Of a stretch of DNA of 64,000 nt, positions 1-8,211 are shown piece by piece. Position numbers and translations under genes: made by a program. The DNA comes from Bhargavaea ginsengi (GTDB taxonomy: Bacteria; Bacillota; Bacilli; Bacillales_A; Planococcaceae): the NCBI RefSeq assembly GCF_900109165.1, contig NZ_FNZF01000004.1, positions 1 through 64,000 of the forward strand. The letters run 5' to 3'. The notes under the pieces are model-generated. The model saw only the letters and a list, made by a program, of their open reading frames with translations. It was not told the DNA's origin and did not search any database. The first letter of the stretch is position 1; each line of letters starts with the position of its first letter.

Positions 1-27
1 TTCTGCAAAAAACATAAAAAACAAAAA

Positions 28-63
28 CAGGCGGAGAAAAAACAACTCGTTTTTCTCCGCCTG
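28..63 (-). terminator. Rho-independent terminator of the TRAP transporter operon
   Basis: A perfect 14-bp inverted repeat (28-41 with 50-63, 8-nt loop) lies just past the stop of the TRAP permease. On the minus strand it is followed by a T-rich run, the normal form of an intrinsic terminator. Confidence 0.85.
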
Positions 64-102
64 CTTTATTTTGGGGACTTATTGGACAGCCCCTTCTGTC
101 TT

Positions 103-2118
103 TTAGGATGCAGTCGAAATGGTCTGCTTGCCACCTTTGTTCTTAGTCACAAACTGGATGGCGAGAAGAATGACGAACAGGGCAAATCCGAATACGTCGG
201 TCATGCCTTCCGGGAAAATCAGCATGCCGCCAGCCACAAGAGCGAGTATACGCTCCAGCCAGTTTAGTTTGCGATACCAGAAGCCGACGAAGCCTGCACC
301 AACCGCGATCATACCGGCTAATGCTGTTGCGGTCACCCAAACGATTTCAAGGACACTTGCATCAATCATCAGCATCGCGGGGTTATAGACGAACATATAC
401 GGGATGATAAACGCTGCAATCGCGAGTTTCGCCGCGTTGACCCCTGTCCGGATCGGATCTCCTCCAGATATTCCGGATGCTGCAAATGCTGCGAGTGCGA
501 CCGGAGGTGTGATATCTGCAATGATTCCGAAGTAGAATACGAACAAGTGCGCAGATAGAGCTACAACAACCGGTACTGCTGCGCCTGACGGCTCATCGAT
601 CATGAGCAGGGCGATGACGGCGGGAGCCGCAATCGTCGAAGTGATGACATAGTTCGCCGTTGTCGGTGAGCCCATTCCCAGAACGATCGCCGCGAGCATA
701 GTGAAGAACAGTGTCAGGAAGAGATGGCCGCCTGAGGCTGAAATCAGTCCGTTGGCCAGGCTCAGACCTAGACCGGTCTTGACAACGACACCGACAATGA
801 TGCCGGCACATGCCGTTGCAGCCGCAACAGCCAATGCTGTCCGTGCCCCGTCAACAAGGGCATTAATCATGTCCTTGAAGTTCAGGCGGGTCTGTTTGTC
901 GAACGCGCTGACGACAATCGTCAGTACGATTCCCCAAAGCGCGGCTTGCATTGTCGGGATACCGACGAGCAAGAAGATAATAATTCCAAGAATCGGAGTC
1001 AGAAGATAAATCTTCTTCAAGACTTCCTTTCGGTTTGGAAGCTGGTCATCCGAAAGACCGGACAGCCCGACCCGTTTGGCCTCAAAATGTGTCATGATCC
1101 AGATTCCCGAGAAGTAAAGCAGCGCGGGAATAGCAGCGGCTTTTGCAATTTCCCAATAAGTGATGCCGCCGATGAATTCGACCATCAGAAATGCCGCTGC
1201 TCCCATGATTGGCGGCATGAGCTGTCCGCCGGTGGAAGCCGAGGCTTCTACCGCCCCGGCAAACTCTTTGCGGTAGCCAAGCTTCTTCATCATCGGAATG
1301 GTATACGAACCGGAAGTCACCACGTTAGCTACAGAGCTCCCGGATATGGTTCCCTGGAGGGCACTTGAGAAGATAGCCACCTTCGCCGGGCCGCCGGTCA
1401 GTTTCCCGGCCAATGCCACAGCCAAATCGTTGAAGTACTGACCCACACCTGTTTTTACGAGGAAGGCCCCGAAAAGAAGGAAGACGAAGATGAACGTGGC
1501 CGACACTCCGATTGGTGTACCGAGCACTCCGTCGGTCGTGTAAAACATCAGCTGGGCAAGTGCCGTCAGGTCCTGTCCGCGATGCGCCAGGAATCCTGGC
1601 CAGTATGGTCCGGTAAACGCATAGATCAGGAATGCCGAGGCGATAATCGTAATCGGCAGGCCGACTGCACGCCGTGAGGCTTCGAGGGTCAGTAAGACGG
1701 CCAGGATGGCGACTGTCATATCGAGATCGGTCACCCGTCCGACACGCATGACCAATTCATCGTATTGCAGCGGCCAGTACAGGCCGACGCCAATCGAAAG
1801 CAGCGCCAGGATAATATCATAAAACGGGACTCTGTTCTTTTTGGCCGATTTACGGCGAAACGGGAACAGAAGGAAAATAAGAGACAGGGCAAAACCCAGG
1901 TGGACAGAGCGCTGGATATAGGCTGTATACTGTCCAAAAATCGCGGTGTATAGCTGGAAAACAGAAAAAGCCAGAAGACCGAAGAAAACAATTTTCTTCA
2001 TAATCCCCCGAACGTCACGGGTGTTGGATTCCGGGTCATATTTTTTCAGCAGCTCCTGCTGCTCTTCCTCGGACAGCTGGAGATTCTGCTCTTCCCTCAA
2101 TGATTTCTCATCCGCCAT
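103..2118 (-). CDS. TRAP transporter permease, fused DctQ-DctM type
   Basis: This 671-residue polytopic membrane protein fuses the small and large membrane subunits of a tripartite ATP-independent periplasmic-type transporter. It would import an organic acid or similar solute using an ion gradient. About 40 N-terminal polar residues precede many hydrophobic helices; the DctM-like half carries a GMGSPTTANY motif and long Gly/Ala-rich helices typical of the TRAP_fused family. The ATG at 2118 has a good AGGAG site and overlaps the end of the DUF1850 gene by 11 bp, so the two are translationally coupled. With the upstream TAXI binding protein this forms a complete transporter. The substrate cannot be read from sequence; TAXI systems are often linked to glutamate or dicarboxylates. 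Confidence 0.93.
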   Translation of the reverse strand: MADEKSLREEQNLQLSEEEQQELLKKYDPESNTRDVRGIMKKIVFFGLLAFSVFQLYTAIFGQYTAYIQRSVHLGFALSLIFLLFPFRRKSAKKNRVPFYDIILALLSIGVGLYWPLQYDELVMRVGRVTDLDMTVAILAVLLTLEASRRAVGLPITIIASAFLIYAFTGPYWPGFLAHRGQDLTALAQLMFYTTDGVLGTPIGVSATFIFVFLLFGAFLVKTGVGQYFNDLAVALAGKLTGGPAKVAIFSSALQGTISGSSVANVVTSGSYTIPMMKKLGYRKEFAGAVEASASTGGQLMPPIMGAAAFLMVEFIGGITYWEIAKAAAIPALLYFSGIWIMTHFEAKRVGLSGLSDDQLPNRKEVLKKIYLLTPILGIIIFLLVGIPTMQAALWGIVLTIVVSAFDKQTRLNFKDMINALVDGARTALAVAAATACAGIIVGVVVKTGLGLSLANGLISASGGHLFLTLFFTMLAAIVLGMGSPTTANYVITSTIAAPAVIALLMIDEPSGAAVPVVVALSAHLFVFYFGIIADITPPVALAAFAASGISGGDPIRTGVNAAKLAIAAFIIPYMFVYNPAMLMIDASVLEIVWVTATALAGMIAVGAGFVGFWYRKLNWLERILALVAGGMLIFPEGMTDVFGFALFVILLAIQFVTKNKGGKQTISTAS

Positions 2119-2620
2119 TCATATTCACTCCTTTCAATAACTCCAGTAGGGACAATTTTCTTGATTCAAAACGGTAAGAAGATCCCCGCTCCAACAGTTT
2201 CTTCAAATCATAACTGTGTCCGCCGCACCGGAATTCGAGGTCCGTATCGATATCCGCCACAAATAGGACAAACGAGTCGAGTACACGATTTTCATACGCA
2301 AGCGTGTATCGGCCATCCTCAGCGGTGAAGGTCTCCCCTTCCTCCGCATGGCCTGGCATGCCGATTGCAAGGTCCTCGTATTCCATCCGGAGAAGACGGA
2401 TTCTGCTATCATCTGTCACCTCATAGGTTTCAATCACGTCCGTCAGATGGATTGAATGGGTATAGCGGATGACGAATCGGTCCTCTTCCGTCTGCCGTAT
2501 GTAGTGGATGGCCGGATTGCCCGAGCGGGTCTCCGTAAACACAAAGGCGTCTGAAAACGGGACTGCGAGAACACATGTAAATGACACCATGAGCAATGCA
2601 GTGCCCAGCACTTTCCGCAT
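2108..2620 (-). CDS. DUF1850 domain protein of a TAXI-TRAP operon
   Basis: A 170-residue protein with an N-terminal signal-like hydrophobic segment followed by a small beta-rich domain of the DUF1850 type. Proteins of this family are commonly encoded between TAXI binding proteins and fused TRAP permeases, as here. The chosen ATG at 2620 lies directly behind a run of eight G on the coding strand; a longer open frame upstream lacks a ribosome site. It overlaps the permease gene by 11 bp. Its role is unknown; an accessory part of the transporter is an inference from gene order. Confidence 0.8.
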   Translation of the reverse strand: MRKVLGTALLMVSFTCVLAVPFSDAFVFTETRSGNPAIHYIRQTEEDRFVIRYTHSIHLTDVIETYEVTDDSRIRLLRMEYEDLAIGMPGHAEEGETFTAEDGRYTLAYENRVLDSFVLFVADIDTDLEFRCGGHSYDLKKLLERGSSYRFESRKLSLLELLKGVNMNGG

Positions 2621-2662
2621 CACGTCCCCCCCCTTTATGATCCGGCCATTTAAAAAGAACAA

Positions 2663-2697
2663 AGTGAAGCGATGAAGCACGGCTTCATCGCTTCACT
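2663..2697 (-). terminator. Internal hairpin between binding-protein and membrane genes
   Basis: A perfect 16-bp stem (2663-2678 with 2682-2697, 3-nt loop) follows the TAXI gene stop at 2714 and is followed on the minus strand by a T-rich stretch. It probably lets only part of transcription reach the DUF1850 and permease genes, favouring excess binding protein. Confidence 0.8.
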
Positions 2698-2713
2698 GCA
2701 TGTTACGGCGAAA

Positions 2714-3709
2714 TCAGTTGCCGTTTACTTCGTCGAAGTATTTCTGTGCACCCGAGTGTACAGGAATACCGATGCCCTCAAGGCCTTTTTCAGCTTTGAT
2801 CAGCTGTCCTTTTGCATGCGTGATCTTATCTGTATTTTCATAGATGGCCTTCGTGATGTCGTAAACAACATCTTCCGGAATGTCGTTCTGAATGACGAGC
2901 ATTGCTCCTACGGATACAGTCGGAACATCTTCTGTCAGACCGTATGTGCCCGAAGCAATCGTATCTTTTGCATAGTACGGATACTTTTCGATCAGTTCAT
3001 CTGCTTTGGCATCTTCAACCGGAACGATGTAGACCTGTGTCGTTGCGTTCAGGCCTTCAACAGCTCCTGTCGGTGTACCGGAAGTGATGAATGCCGCGTC
3101 GATCTGGCCGGACTGAAGGCTTTCTGTCGATTCGCCGAAGTCCAGGTTTTGCGCATCGATGTCATCCATTGTGAGACCGTGGATTTCAAGGAGCTGCTCT
3201 GCATTTGCATACGTACCGGAACCCGGAGCGCCTACAGAGATTTTCTTGCCCTTCAGGTCGTCATAAGACTTGATACCTGACTTTTCCGTCGTAACAAGCT
3301 GGATCGTTTCCGGATAAAGCGCACCGAGCGCGGAAACATTGTCAATCGCCTGTCCGTCGAACATCAGTTCACCTTTATTGGCGTAATAAGCAATATCCGT
3401 CTGGACGAATGCGATTTCCGCTGTGTCATCAGCAAGCGCAGTCATATTGGCTGCAGAAGCCTGGGAGCTTTCCGCAGTTGTCTTGATGCCCGTCTCTTCC
3501 GAGATGAACTCCGCGAATGAACCTCCGAGCGGGTAGTATGTGCCCTGTGTTCCACCAGTCAGGATACTGAGGAACTTGACATCGCTTGAACCTTCGTCTC
3601 CTCCGCCCTCACTGCTGCCGCTGTCGGCACTGTCGCCGCTCCCACAAGCTGCCAGCATAAATAGCGAAATGATTCCGATGATAGACAAAAATCGGAATTT
3701 CTTTTTCAT
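2714..3709 (-). CDS. TAXI-family TRAP transporter solute-binding lipoprotein
   Basis: A 331-residue extracytoplasmic binding protein. The N-terminus has a lipoprotein signal ending in LAAC with Cys22 as lipidation site, then a Ser/Gly/Glu-rich linker. The mature part shows the TAXI family start GGTQGTYYPLGG and the two-lobe binding-protein pattern. It would capture the solute outside the membrane and deliver it to the fused permease encoded downstream. The start has a GGGGAGG ribosome site eight bases upstream. It is the first gene of the operon and lies 37 bp behind the likely transcription start of the cre-regulated promoter. The ligand is not predictable. Confidence 0.93.
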   Translation of the reverse strand: MKKKFRFLSIIGIISLFMLAACGSGDSADSGSSEGGGDEGSSDVKFLSILTGGTQGTYYPLGGSFAEFISEETGIKTTAESSQASAANMTALADDTAEIAFVQTDIAYYANKGELMFDGQAIDNVSALGALYPETIQLVTTEKSGIKSYDDLKGKKISVGAPGSGTYANAEQLLEIHGLTMDDIDAQNLDFGESTESLQSGQIDAAFITSGTPTGAVEGLNATTQVYIVPVEDAKADELIEKYPYYAKDTIASGTYGLTEDVPTVSVGAMLVIQNDIPEDVVYDITKAIYENTDKITHAKGQLIKAEKGLEGIGIPVHSGAQKYFDEVNGN

Positions 3710-3753
3710 GGATAATCCTCCCCTTCTCTATTTAGTTGTTCATACTAGTTTTC

Positions 3754-3782
3754 ATTCTACTGAGACTATTTTCGCATGTCAA
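3754..3782 (-). promoter_or_regulatory. Sigma-A promoter of the TRAP operon
   Basis: On the minus strand TTGACA (3777-3782) is separated by 17 bp from TAGAAT (3754-3759), giving 11 of 12 consensus bases. Transcription would start near 3747. Confidence 0.8.
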
Positions 3783-3804
3783 CGCTTTCTTGAAAACGTT
3801 GACA
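3777..3804. promoter_or_regulatory. CcpA cre site overlapping the TRAP promoter
   Basis: TGAAAACGTTGACA at 3791-3804 fits the classical cre consensus TGWNANCGNTNWCA at every position. It is one arm of an 8-bp inverted repeat TGTCAACG/CGTTGACA (3777-3784, 3797-3804). A second cre-like match with one mismatch reads through the -35 box on the other strand. Binding just upstream of and over the -35 box would give carbon catabolite control of the transporter. Confidence 0.7.
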
Positions 3805-3807
3805 TTC

Positions 3808-4389
3808 TTACTGGGCCCCGTCCACATTGCTTTCCGGCGCCGTCTCTTCCGGCGGAAGCTCCTTGAAAGTTTCCCCTTTTTCCTCAAGATCACGGGTCCG
3901 GTGAGCAATCCTGGATGATGCGCATGCAGCCACACTGGCGACAAGATCATCCAGGAAAGTATGCACACCGATGCCCTTTTTCGTGTCAAGATGGTTGATG
4001 ACGCCGATTTTGTTTTTGTCGAGGTGGCCAAAGGTGGTTACCGCAATGCTGCCGTACGTGTAGACAGCACCAAGTGCAATTGTCTCATCCACCCCGAAGA
4101 GGCCTTCATCCGAATCGACAATCGACTGAAGGGGCTCGGACAACTGCTTTTTCTCTGCGAGTACGTCAAGCTCGATCCCGACGAGCAGGGCGTGCTGGAC
4201 TTCCCGTTTTTCCAGAACGCTCTCCACGGACTCGATGCAGTGGGCAAGCTTCAGCCCATCATTGTATGGTGCCTGCATCTCATAGACGATTTTGGCAATG
4301 GCCTCGATGCTGACCCCGCGGCGTGTGAGGGCATCTTTTGCGGCTTTCGTGACTGTTGCGGACGGGACTTTCCTGCTTTGGTCAAACAT
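3808..4389 (-). CDS. pgpA: Phosphatidylglycerophosphatase A family protein
   Basis: A 193-residue protein of the PgpA/YutG family, which dephosphorylates phosphatidylglycerophosphate in phospholipid synthesis in characterised members. The Bacillales form resembles the soluble PgpA-like proteins with a conserved DDxVA segment, seen here as FLDDLVASVAA, and a GIGVHTFLDD loop. The ATG at 4389 has a GGGGAAG site; an upstream in-frame ATG has none. The C-terminal 30 residues are polar and Glu/Pro-rich. It is transcribed away from yjcH and ends four bases before the cre palindrome of the TRAP promoter. The exact substrate is inferred from family membership. Confidence 0.82.
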   Translation of the reverse strand: MFDQSRKVPSATVTKAAKDALTRRGVSIEAIAKIVYEMQAPYNDGLKLAHCIESVESVLEKREVQHALLVGIELDVLAEKKQLSEPLQSIVDSDEGLFGVDETIALGAVYTYGSIAVTTFGHLDKNKIGVINHLDTKKGIGVHTFLDDLVASVAACASSRIAHRTRDLEEKGETFKELPPEETAPESNVDGAQ

Positions 4390-4447
4390 GACAACTTCCC
4401 CTTTCTTTGCTGGACGCATGCACACATTATACCTGCAATATTCAGTA

Positions 4448-4456
4448 TGCTACAAT
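4448..4456 (+). promoter_or_regulatory. Extended -10 promoter upstream of yjcH
   Basis: TGCTACAAT (4448-4456) fits an extended -10 element and lies 33 bp before the yjcH start. No good -35 box is visible, as is usual for this class. Confidence 0.5.
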
Positions 4457-4488
4457 TTTACCTATACGTTACATGAGGAGGATATGGT

Positions 4489-5211
4489 TTGAAAAAAGGA
4501 CGCATCAACGAATTGACTTTTAAAAGCGAAGCGCTCGGCGAAGAGATGGAACTGCTTGTCTATCTTCCCGAGAACTATTCCGACCTATATAAACACTCGG
4601 TGCTGATTGCATCGGACGGAAAAGACTATTTTCAGTACGGACGGATGACCCGGCTGCTTGAAAAACTGTACGAGGAAGATGCGATCGAGCGGCTCATCGT
4701 CGTAGGTGTCCCCTACAAGAGCGTCAGCGAACGCAGAAGGATGTATCATCCCGACGGCGACCGGAACAGCGACTACATCCGGTTTATCGCCCATGAGCTC
4801 GTTCCGTTCATCGATGCCGAGTTTCCGACGTACCAAATGGCGGCGGGACGCGGCCTCATCGGTGATTCTCTCGCAGCCACGGTCTCTCTGATGACTGCAT
4901 GCAAGTATCCGAACAGTTTCGGCAAAGTCGTCTGCCACTCCCCCTATGTCGATGACCAGGTCATGGATGCTGTCGAATCGGTTCGGGAACCCTCTGCTTT
5001 CGATATCTATCAGGTGATCGGAACTGGCGAGACCGAAGTCCCGACCACCACAGGGGAAATCGATGACTTTTTGAATCCGAACCGAAAACTGAGGAACTTG
5101 ATAGAGAAAAAAGGGTTTTCGTCATTCTATGAAGAATTTGATGGCAAGCACACCTGGAAATACTGGCAGAAAGATCTCGAACGAGCCATCCGGTTTGCTT
5201 TCGGAAAGTGA
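4489..5211 (+). CDS. yjcH: Putative esterase, YjcH family
   Basis: A 240-residue alpha/beta-hydrolase of the enterochelin-esterase-like family. The nucleophile elbow GDSLAA places Ser127, and His221 in DGKHTW is the likely catalytic His; Asp candidates lie between. The start is TTG, supported by AGGAGG eight bases upstream; no in-frame ATG lies near. It heads a yjcH-yjcG-yjcF cluster that is conserved in Bacillus subtilis, suggesting a shared but uncharacterised job. No signal peptide is seen, so it is cytoplasmic. The natural substrate is unknown. Confidence 0.85.
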   Translation: MKKGRINELTFKSEALGEEMELLVYLPENYSDLYKHSVLIASDGKDYFQYGRMTRLLEKLYEEDAIERLIVVGVPYKSVSERRRMYHPDGDRNSDYIRFIAHELVPFIDAEFPTYQMAAGRGLIGDSLAATVSLMTACKYPNSFGKVVCHSPYVDDQVMDAVESVREPSAFDIYQVIGTGETEVPTTTGEIDDFLNPNRKLRNLIEKKGFSSFYEEFDGKHTWKYWQKDLERAIRFAFGK

Positions 5212-5275
5212 AGATTAACCAATCGGTGAACTTTCTGATATCCTTAAGGGAGAACACATAAAAGGAGGCCTTCGC

Positions 5276-5791
5276 ATGAAATACGGAATCGTTGCATTCC
5301 CTTCAAAAGAATTGCAGGACAGGACCAACACATACCGAAAGCGCTATGATGCACACTACGCCCTGATTCCGCCCCATATGACTGTCGTGGGGCCGTTCAC
5401 GCTCGAAGGGAAGGAAATGAAGGAAGCGGCAGCCGAACTCCTTGAGGTCGCTGCCAAACAAAAACCGTTCGAACTGAAAGTGATGAGGGCAAGCACGTTT
5501 GCCCCGATCACAAATGCGATTTACCTCAAGATTGAACCGAATGATGAAATCCTTGCACTTCGCGAGGCCCTCAGTCTCGATTTCATCAAAAACATCGAAA
5601 ATCATCCATACGTGCCCCACATCACGATCGCCCAAAAAATGTCCGACGGCGAGCATGACGATATCATCGGCCAGGTCAAGATGGACAACTTTGAGCATAA
5701 AGAGACGATCGATCGCGTCCATCTCCTCTACCAGCTTGAGGACGGTCCGTGGACTGTGTACGAAACCTTTACACTGTCGGGAGATGAGTGA
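5276..5791 (+). CDS. yjcG: 2H phosphoesterase / 2'-5' RNA ligase-like protein YjcG
   Basis: A 171-residue protein with the two HxT motifs of the 2H phosphoesterase superfamily: PHMTV (His34, Thr36) and PHITI (His115, Thr117). Such proteins hydrolyse or ligate 2'-5' or cyclic phosphates in RNA or nucleotides. AAGGAGG eight bases before the ATG gives strong translation. It lies between yjcH and yjcF, as in B. subtilis. The substrate is unknown; a role in RNA or nucleotide metabolism is only a family-level inference. Confidence 0.88.
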   Translation: MKYGIVAFPSKELQDRTNTYRKRYDAHYALIPPHMTVVGPFTLEGKEMKEAAAELLEVAAKQKPFELKVMRASTFAPITNAIYLKIEPNDEILALREALSLDFIKNIENHPYVPHITIAQKMSDGEHDDIIGQVKMDNFEHKETIDRVHLLYQLEDGPWTVYETFTLSGDE

Positions 5792-5794
5792 TAG

Positions 5795-6223
5795 ATGGTC
5801 AGCCTGAAGCTCGCCTCGACCGAAACGGAACGCGAGGATGCCTTTACCGTCCGTAAGGCGGTCTTTGTTGAGGAGCAGGGCGTGCCCATCCATATCGAGC
5901 TGGACGAGCTGGACGACGAAGCTGTTCACTTCATCGCATATGACGGCGAACGGCCGATTGCCGCCGGCAGGATCCGGGACATCGGTGACAGCATCGGAAA
6001 AGTTGAACGGGTTTGTGTACTGCCCGAATACCGCGGCCAGCACCTTGGCCAGCAGATGATGGTGATGCTGGAAGAGCATGCCCGGAATGCCGGGCTCAGC
6101 AAAATCCGGCTCAACGCACAGAACCATGCCGTCCCGTTTTATGAAAAGATCGGTTACATGGTGACCTCTCCGGAATTCATGGATGCAGGCATCCCGCACC
6201 GCGTCATGGAAAAATCGGTATAA
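5795..6223 (+). CDS. yjcF: GNAT family N-acetyltransferase YjcF
   Basis: A 142-residue single-domain GNAT acetyltransferase. The acetyl-CoA pyrophosphate loop is seen as VLPEYRGQHLGQ (about residues 75-86), followed by the NAQNHAVPFYEKIGY segment that ends the fold. It starts three bases after the yjcG stop and is the last gene before a bidirectional terminator. The acceptor is unknown; close relatives are simply called YjcF. Confidence 0.9.
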   Translation: MVSLKLASTETEREDAFTVRKAVFVEEQGVPIHIELDELDDEAVHFIAYDGERPIAAGRIRDIGDSIGKVERVCVLPEYRGQHLGQQMMVMLEEHARNAGLSKIRLNAQNHAVPFYEKIGYMVTSPEFMDAGIPHRVMEKSV

Positions 6224-6226
6224 TTG

Positions 6227-6262
6227 AAAAATCCGCGCAGACTTTGTCTGACGCGGATTTTT
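6227..6262. terminator. Bidirectional terminator between yjcF and spoVIF
   Basis: Inverted repeat 6227-6237 with 6252-6262, with A- and T-rich outer flanks and an inner CAGAC/GTCTG extension. It serves the convergent yjcF and spoVIF transcripts. Confidence 0.85.
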
Positions 6263-6272
6263 ATTTTGCGGC

Positions 6273-6530
6273 TCAGCCGTTTTTATCGATCATCCGTTGG
6301 ATATCCCCGACATTCAGGGAATTGCCGTTTTTCAGGATGGATGCGGCGATCTGGTCCTCGAGCTGCTGTGAAACATCTTTCTTCGCCAGCCGCCCGACTT
6401 TCCGGATGATCTTCCTTACTTGCCGCTCATCCTGGAAATTGGCGTGCTGGATCGCATTGGCCAACGCAAACAATTCGTCCATCGAGACACCGGTCTTGTT
6501 CTCGATTTTCTTGAAGAGCGACTCGTTCAT
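6273..6530 (-). CDS. spoVIF: Stage VI sporulation protein F
   Basis: An 85-residue small, charged, helical protein matching the SpoVIF/YjcC family, which in B. subtilis is made in the mother cell and is needed for proper coat assembly late in sporulation. The ATG at 6530 follows AGGAGGAG, which overlaps the stop of yjcZ 13 bp upstream, so the two form an operon as in B. subtilis. No catalytic motif is present. Family recognition rests on the pattern of the N-terminal NESLFKKIENKTGV and the C-terminal IQRMIDKNG. Confidence 0.85.
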   Translation of the reverse strand: MNESLFKKIENKTGVSMDELFALANAIQHANFQDERQVRKIIRKVGRLAKKDVSQQLEDQIAASILKNGNSLNVGDIQRMIDKNG

Positions 6531-6542
6531 CCAGTCTCCTCC

Positions 6543-6707
6543 TTAGCAGTTGTAGCTTTTGCCGACAATAATCAGCAGGATGAACAGGATGACGATCAGC
6601 ACGAACATCGAACCGCCACTGGACTTACCGCCGTAGCCACCGCCACCATAACCGCAGCCCCAGCCACCGCCGTAGCCGCCACCGCCGCCATAACCGTAAC
6701 CGAACAT
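6543..6707 (-). CDS. yjcZ: YjcZ-family small spore membrane peptide
   Basis: A 54-residue peptide. Residues 1-27 are almost only Gly, Tyr, Trp and Cys (repeats of GYGG), and residues 34-49 form one hydrophobic helix ending in a short polar tail with Cys54. This composition is typical of YjcZ-type sporulation peptides. The ATG at 6707 has a GGGGGGAG site. A CATACCTTA at 6734-6742 on the minus strand fits the sigma-K -10 pattern CATANNNTA but lacks a matching -35. It is cotranscribed with spoVIF. Function in the family is unknown; it is probably in a spore membrane or coat. Confidence 0.85.
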   Translation of the reverse strand: MFGYGYGGGGGYGGGWGCGYGGGGYGGKSSGGSMFVLIVILFILLIIVGKSYNC

Positions 6708-6798
6708 TGCACTCCCCCCTTTCCTGTTCCTTGTAAGGTATGGCGGTACCCTAATGGGGGAAAGGGCGATTGCCCGGACGTTGGGGAAACATAAACCA

Positions 6799-6821
6799 GG
6801 CTGCCTCTATAACGGGCAGCC
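6799..6821 (-). terminator. Possible terminator of the spoVA-type operon
   Basis: A 7-bp GC-rich stem GGCTGCC/GGCAGCC (6799-6805, 6815-6821) follows the spoVAE stop at 6830; the trailing T-run is weak. Confidence 0.5.
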
Positions 6822-6829
6822 GGGCATTA

Positions 6830-7192
6830 TTAGGGGCGTCCTTTGGAACGGAACAGCAGTGAGGCGATAAACCCAAAAAGGATTGCGGCACTGATGCCCG
6901 AACTCGTCACTTCAAACATACCGGTAATGACACCTACAAGACCATGCTTTTCCGCTTCCTGAAGGGCGCCGTGCGTCAGGGAATTCCCGAAAGAGGTGAT
7001 TGGTATCGTTGCCCCGGCCCCCGCAAAGTCGATCAGCGGTTCATAGAGTCCGAACCCGTCGAGAATCGCGCCTGAGACGACCAGGAGGCATAATGTATGG
7101 CCCGGGGACAGCTTGGCGACATCAAACAGCAGCTGACCGATCACGCAGATCAGTCCGCCGACGACAAAAGCAATGACAAATGCAGCCATCAT
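6830..7192 (-). CDS. spoVAE: Stage V sporulation protein AE (SpoVAEb type)
   Basis: A 120-residue membrane protein with four predicted hydrophobic segments and the motif GAGATIPITSFGNSL, which is shared with SpoVAC in the form GAGSAVPVTGFGNAM. SpoVA proteins form the inner-membrane channel that moves dipicolinic acid into the forespore and out at germination. The gene overlaps spoVAD by 4 bp and ends the operon. The length fits the SpoVAEb form. Confidence 0.9.
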   Translation of the reverse strand: MMAAFVIAFVVGGLICVIGQLLFDVAKLSPGHTLCLLVVSGAILDGFGLYEPLIDFAGAGATIPITSFGNSLTHGALQEAEKHGLVGVITGMFEVTSSGISAAILFGFIASLLFRSKGRP

Positions 7193-8211
7193 CTTTCCGC
7201 CCCCTCTCCCATGTCCAATTCAATCGCATGGCAGGTGCACGGGATGCTTTCCCCCTGCTGGAAGGAAAGCGGGGAAAGAAGGGCGCCGGTGGCCATCAGA
7301 AGCGCCCGGCTGTATTCCCCTTCAATCATCCGGTTATACACATCGGAAAAAAATATGGCGGCTGAACAGCCCGCCCCGCTTGCACCGGAAAAGAATGCTG
7401 AGTCTCCCCCATAAAATTCTTTCCCTGCATCTCTCCACCTTTCCCCTTCGGCGTTGTATCCTGCTTCTGAAGCCATCTGAAGGAACAGCTGTGTACCGAT
7501 CGCACCGAGATCACCGGTAATGATGACGTCATAGTCTTCGGGTGCAGTCCCGGCAGCTTCCAGATGCCTTCTGAAAGTATCGAATGCGGCGGGTGCCATT
7601 GCCGCTCCCATATTCAACGGGTCGGTCAGGCCATAGTCCACGACCCGGCCCACTGTTGCCTGAGCGATTCCGGGATAGCCCTTCTCGTGAGGAGTAACTG
7701 CGGCAATCCCAGCTGCCGTCACTGTCCATTGGGCATTCTGCGGCTTCTTGAAACCATATTCGATCGGATACCTAAACTGACGCTCGATGGCATTATGATG
7801 GCTGGCCGCTCCCGCCAGCACCAGCGAGGCTGCCCCCGCTTCCGTAAGCAGGGCCGCATTGGCAAGGGCAGAAGTGGAAGTCGCACAGGCCGAAAACAGC
7901 CCCACATATGGCAGTCCCGTTGAGGCGGCGGCAAAGTTGGAAGGTGTCATCTGATTCACGAGATCCCCGCACACCAGATAATCCGCATCGCTGATCGTTT
8001 TTCCAGCCTTGTTCAGCACAAGGTCGCACGCATCTTCGATGAGTTGCCGGTGAGCCTGCTCATTCGTCTTCTGGCCGCAAAGCTCTGAGTCATATAGGCG
8101 GTCAAACTGAGGGCTGAATGGACTGTTTTTCTTTTCCGCAGGTCCCGCTGCCACAGCAGCCGCACGGATTATAGGCCTGCCTGCAAAACGAATTACACCC
8201 CTGGCTACCAT
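7189..8211 (-). CDS. spoVAD: Stage V sporulation protein AD
   Basis: A 340-residue soluble protein with a thiolase-like fold. The segment FSACATSTSALANAA holds the Cys found at the thiolase active site, and a glycine-rich GASGAGCSAAIFF block lies toward the C-terminus. SpoVAD is the dipicolinate-binding component of the SpoVA complex in spores. The ATG at 8211 overlaps the spoVAC end by 7 bp and the gene overlaps spoVAE by 4 bp, so the three are coupled. The N-terminus is typical, running MVARGVIRFAGRP. Confidence 0.93.
   Translation of the reverse strand: MVARGVIRFAGRPIIRAAAVAAGPAEKKNSPFSPQFDRLYDSELCGQKTNEQAHRQLIEDACDLVLNKAGKTISDADYLVCGDLVNQMTPSNFAAASTGLPYVGLFSACATSTSALANAALLTEAGAASLVLAGAASHHNAIERQFRYPIEYGFKKPQNAQWTVTAAGIAAVTPHEKGYPGIAQATVGRVVDYGLTDPLNMGAAMAPAAFDTFRRHLEAAGTAPEDYDVIITGDLGAIGTQLFLQMASEAGYNAEGERWRDAGKEFYGGDSAFFSGASGAGCSAAIFFSDVYNRMIEGEYSRALLMATGALLSPLSFQQGESIPCTCHAIELDMGEGAER

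Noticed and set aside
3777-3804. The inverted repeat as a terminator for pgpA
   Set aside because: The 12-nt loop and lack of a T run make it a poor terminator; the cre match and -35 overlap explain it better, though both uses are possible.
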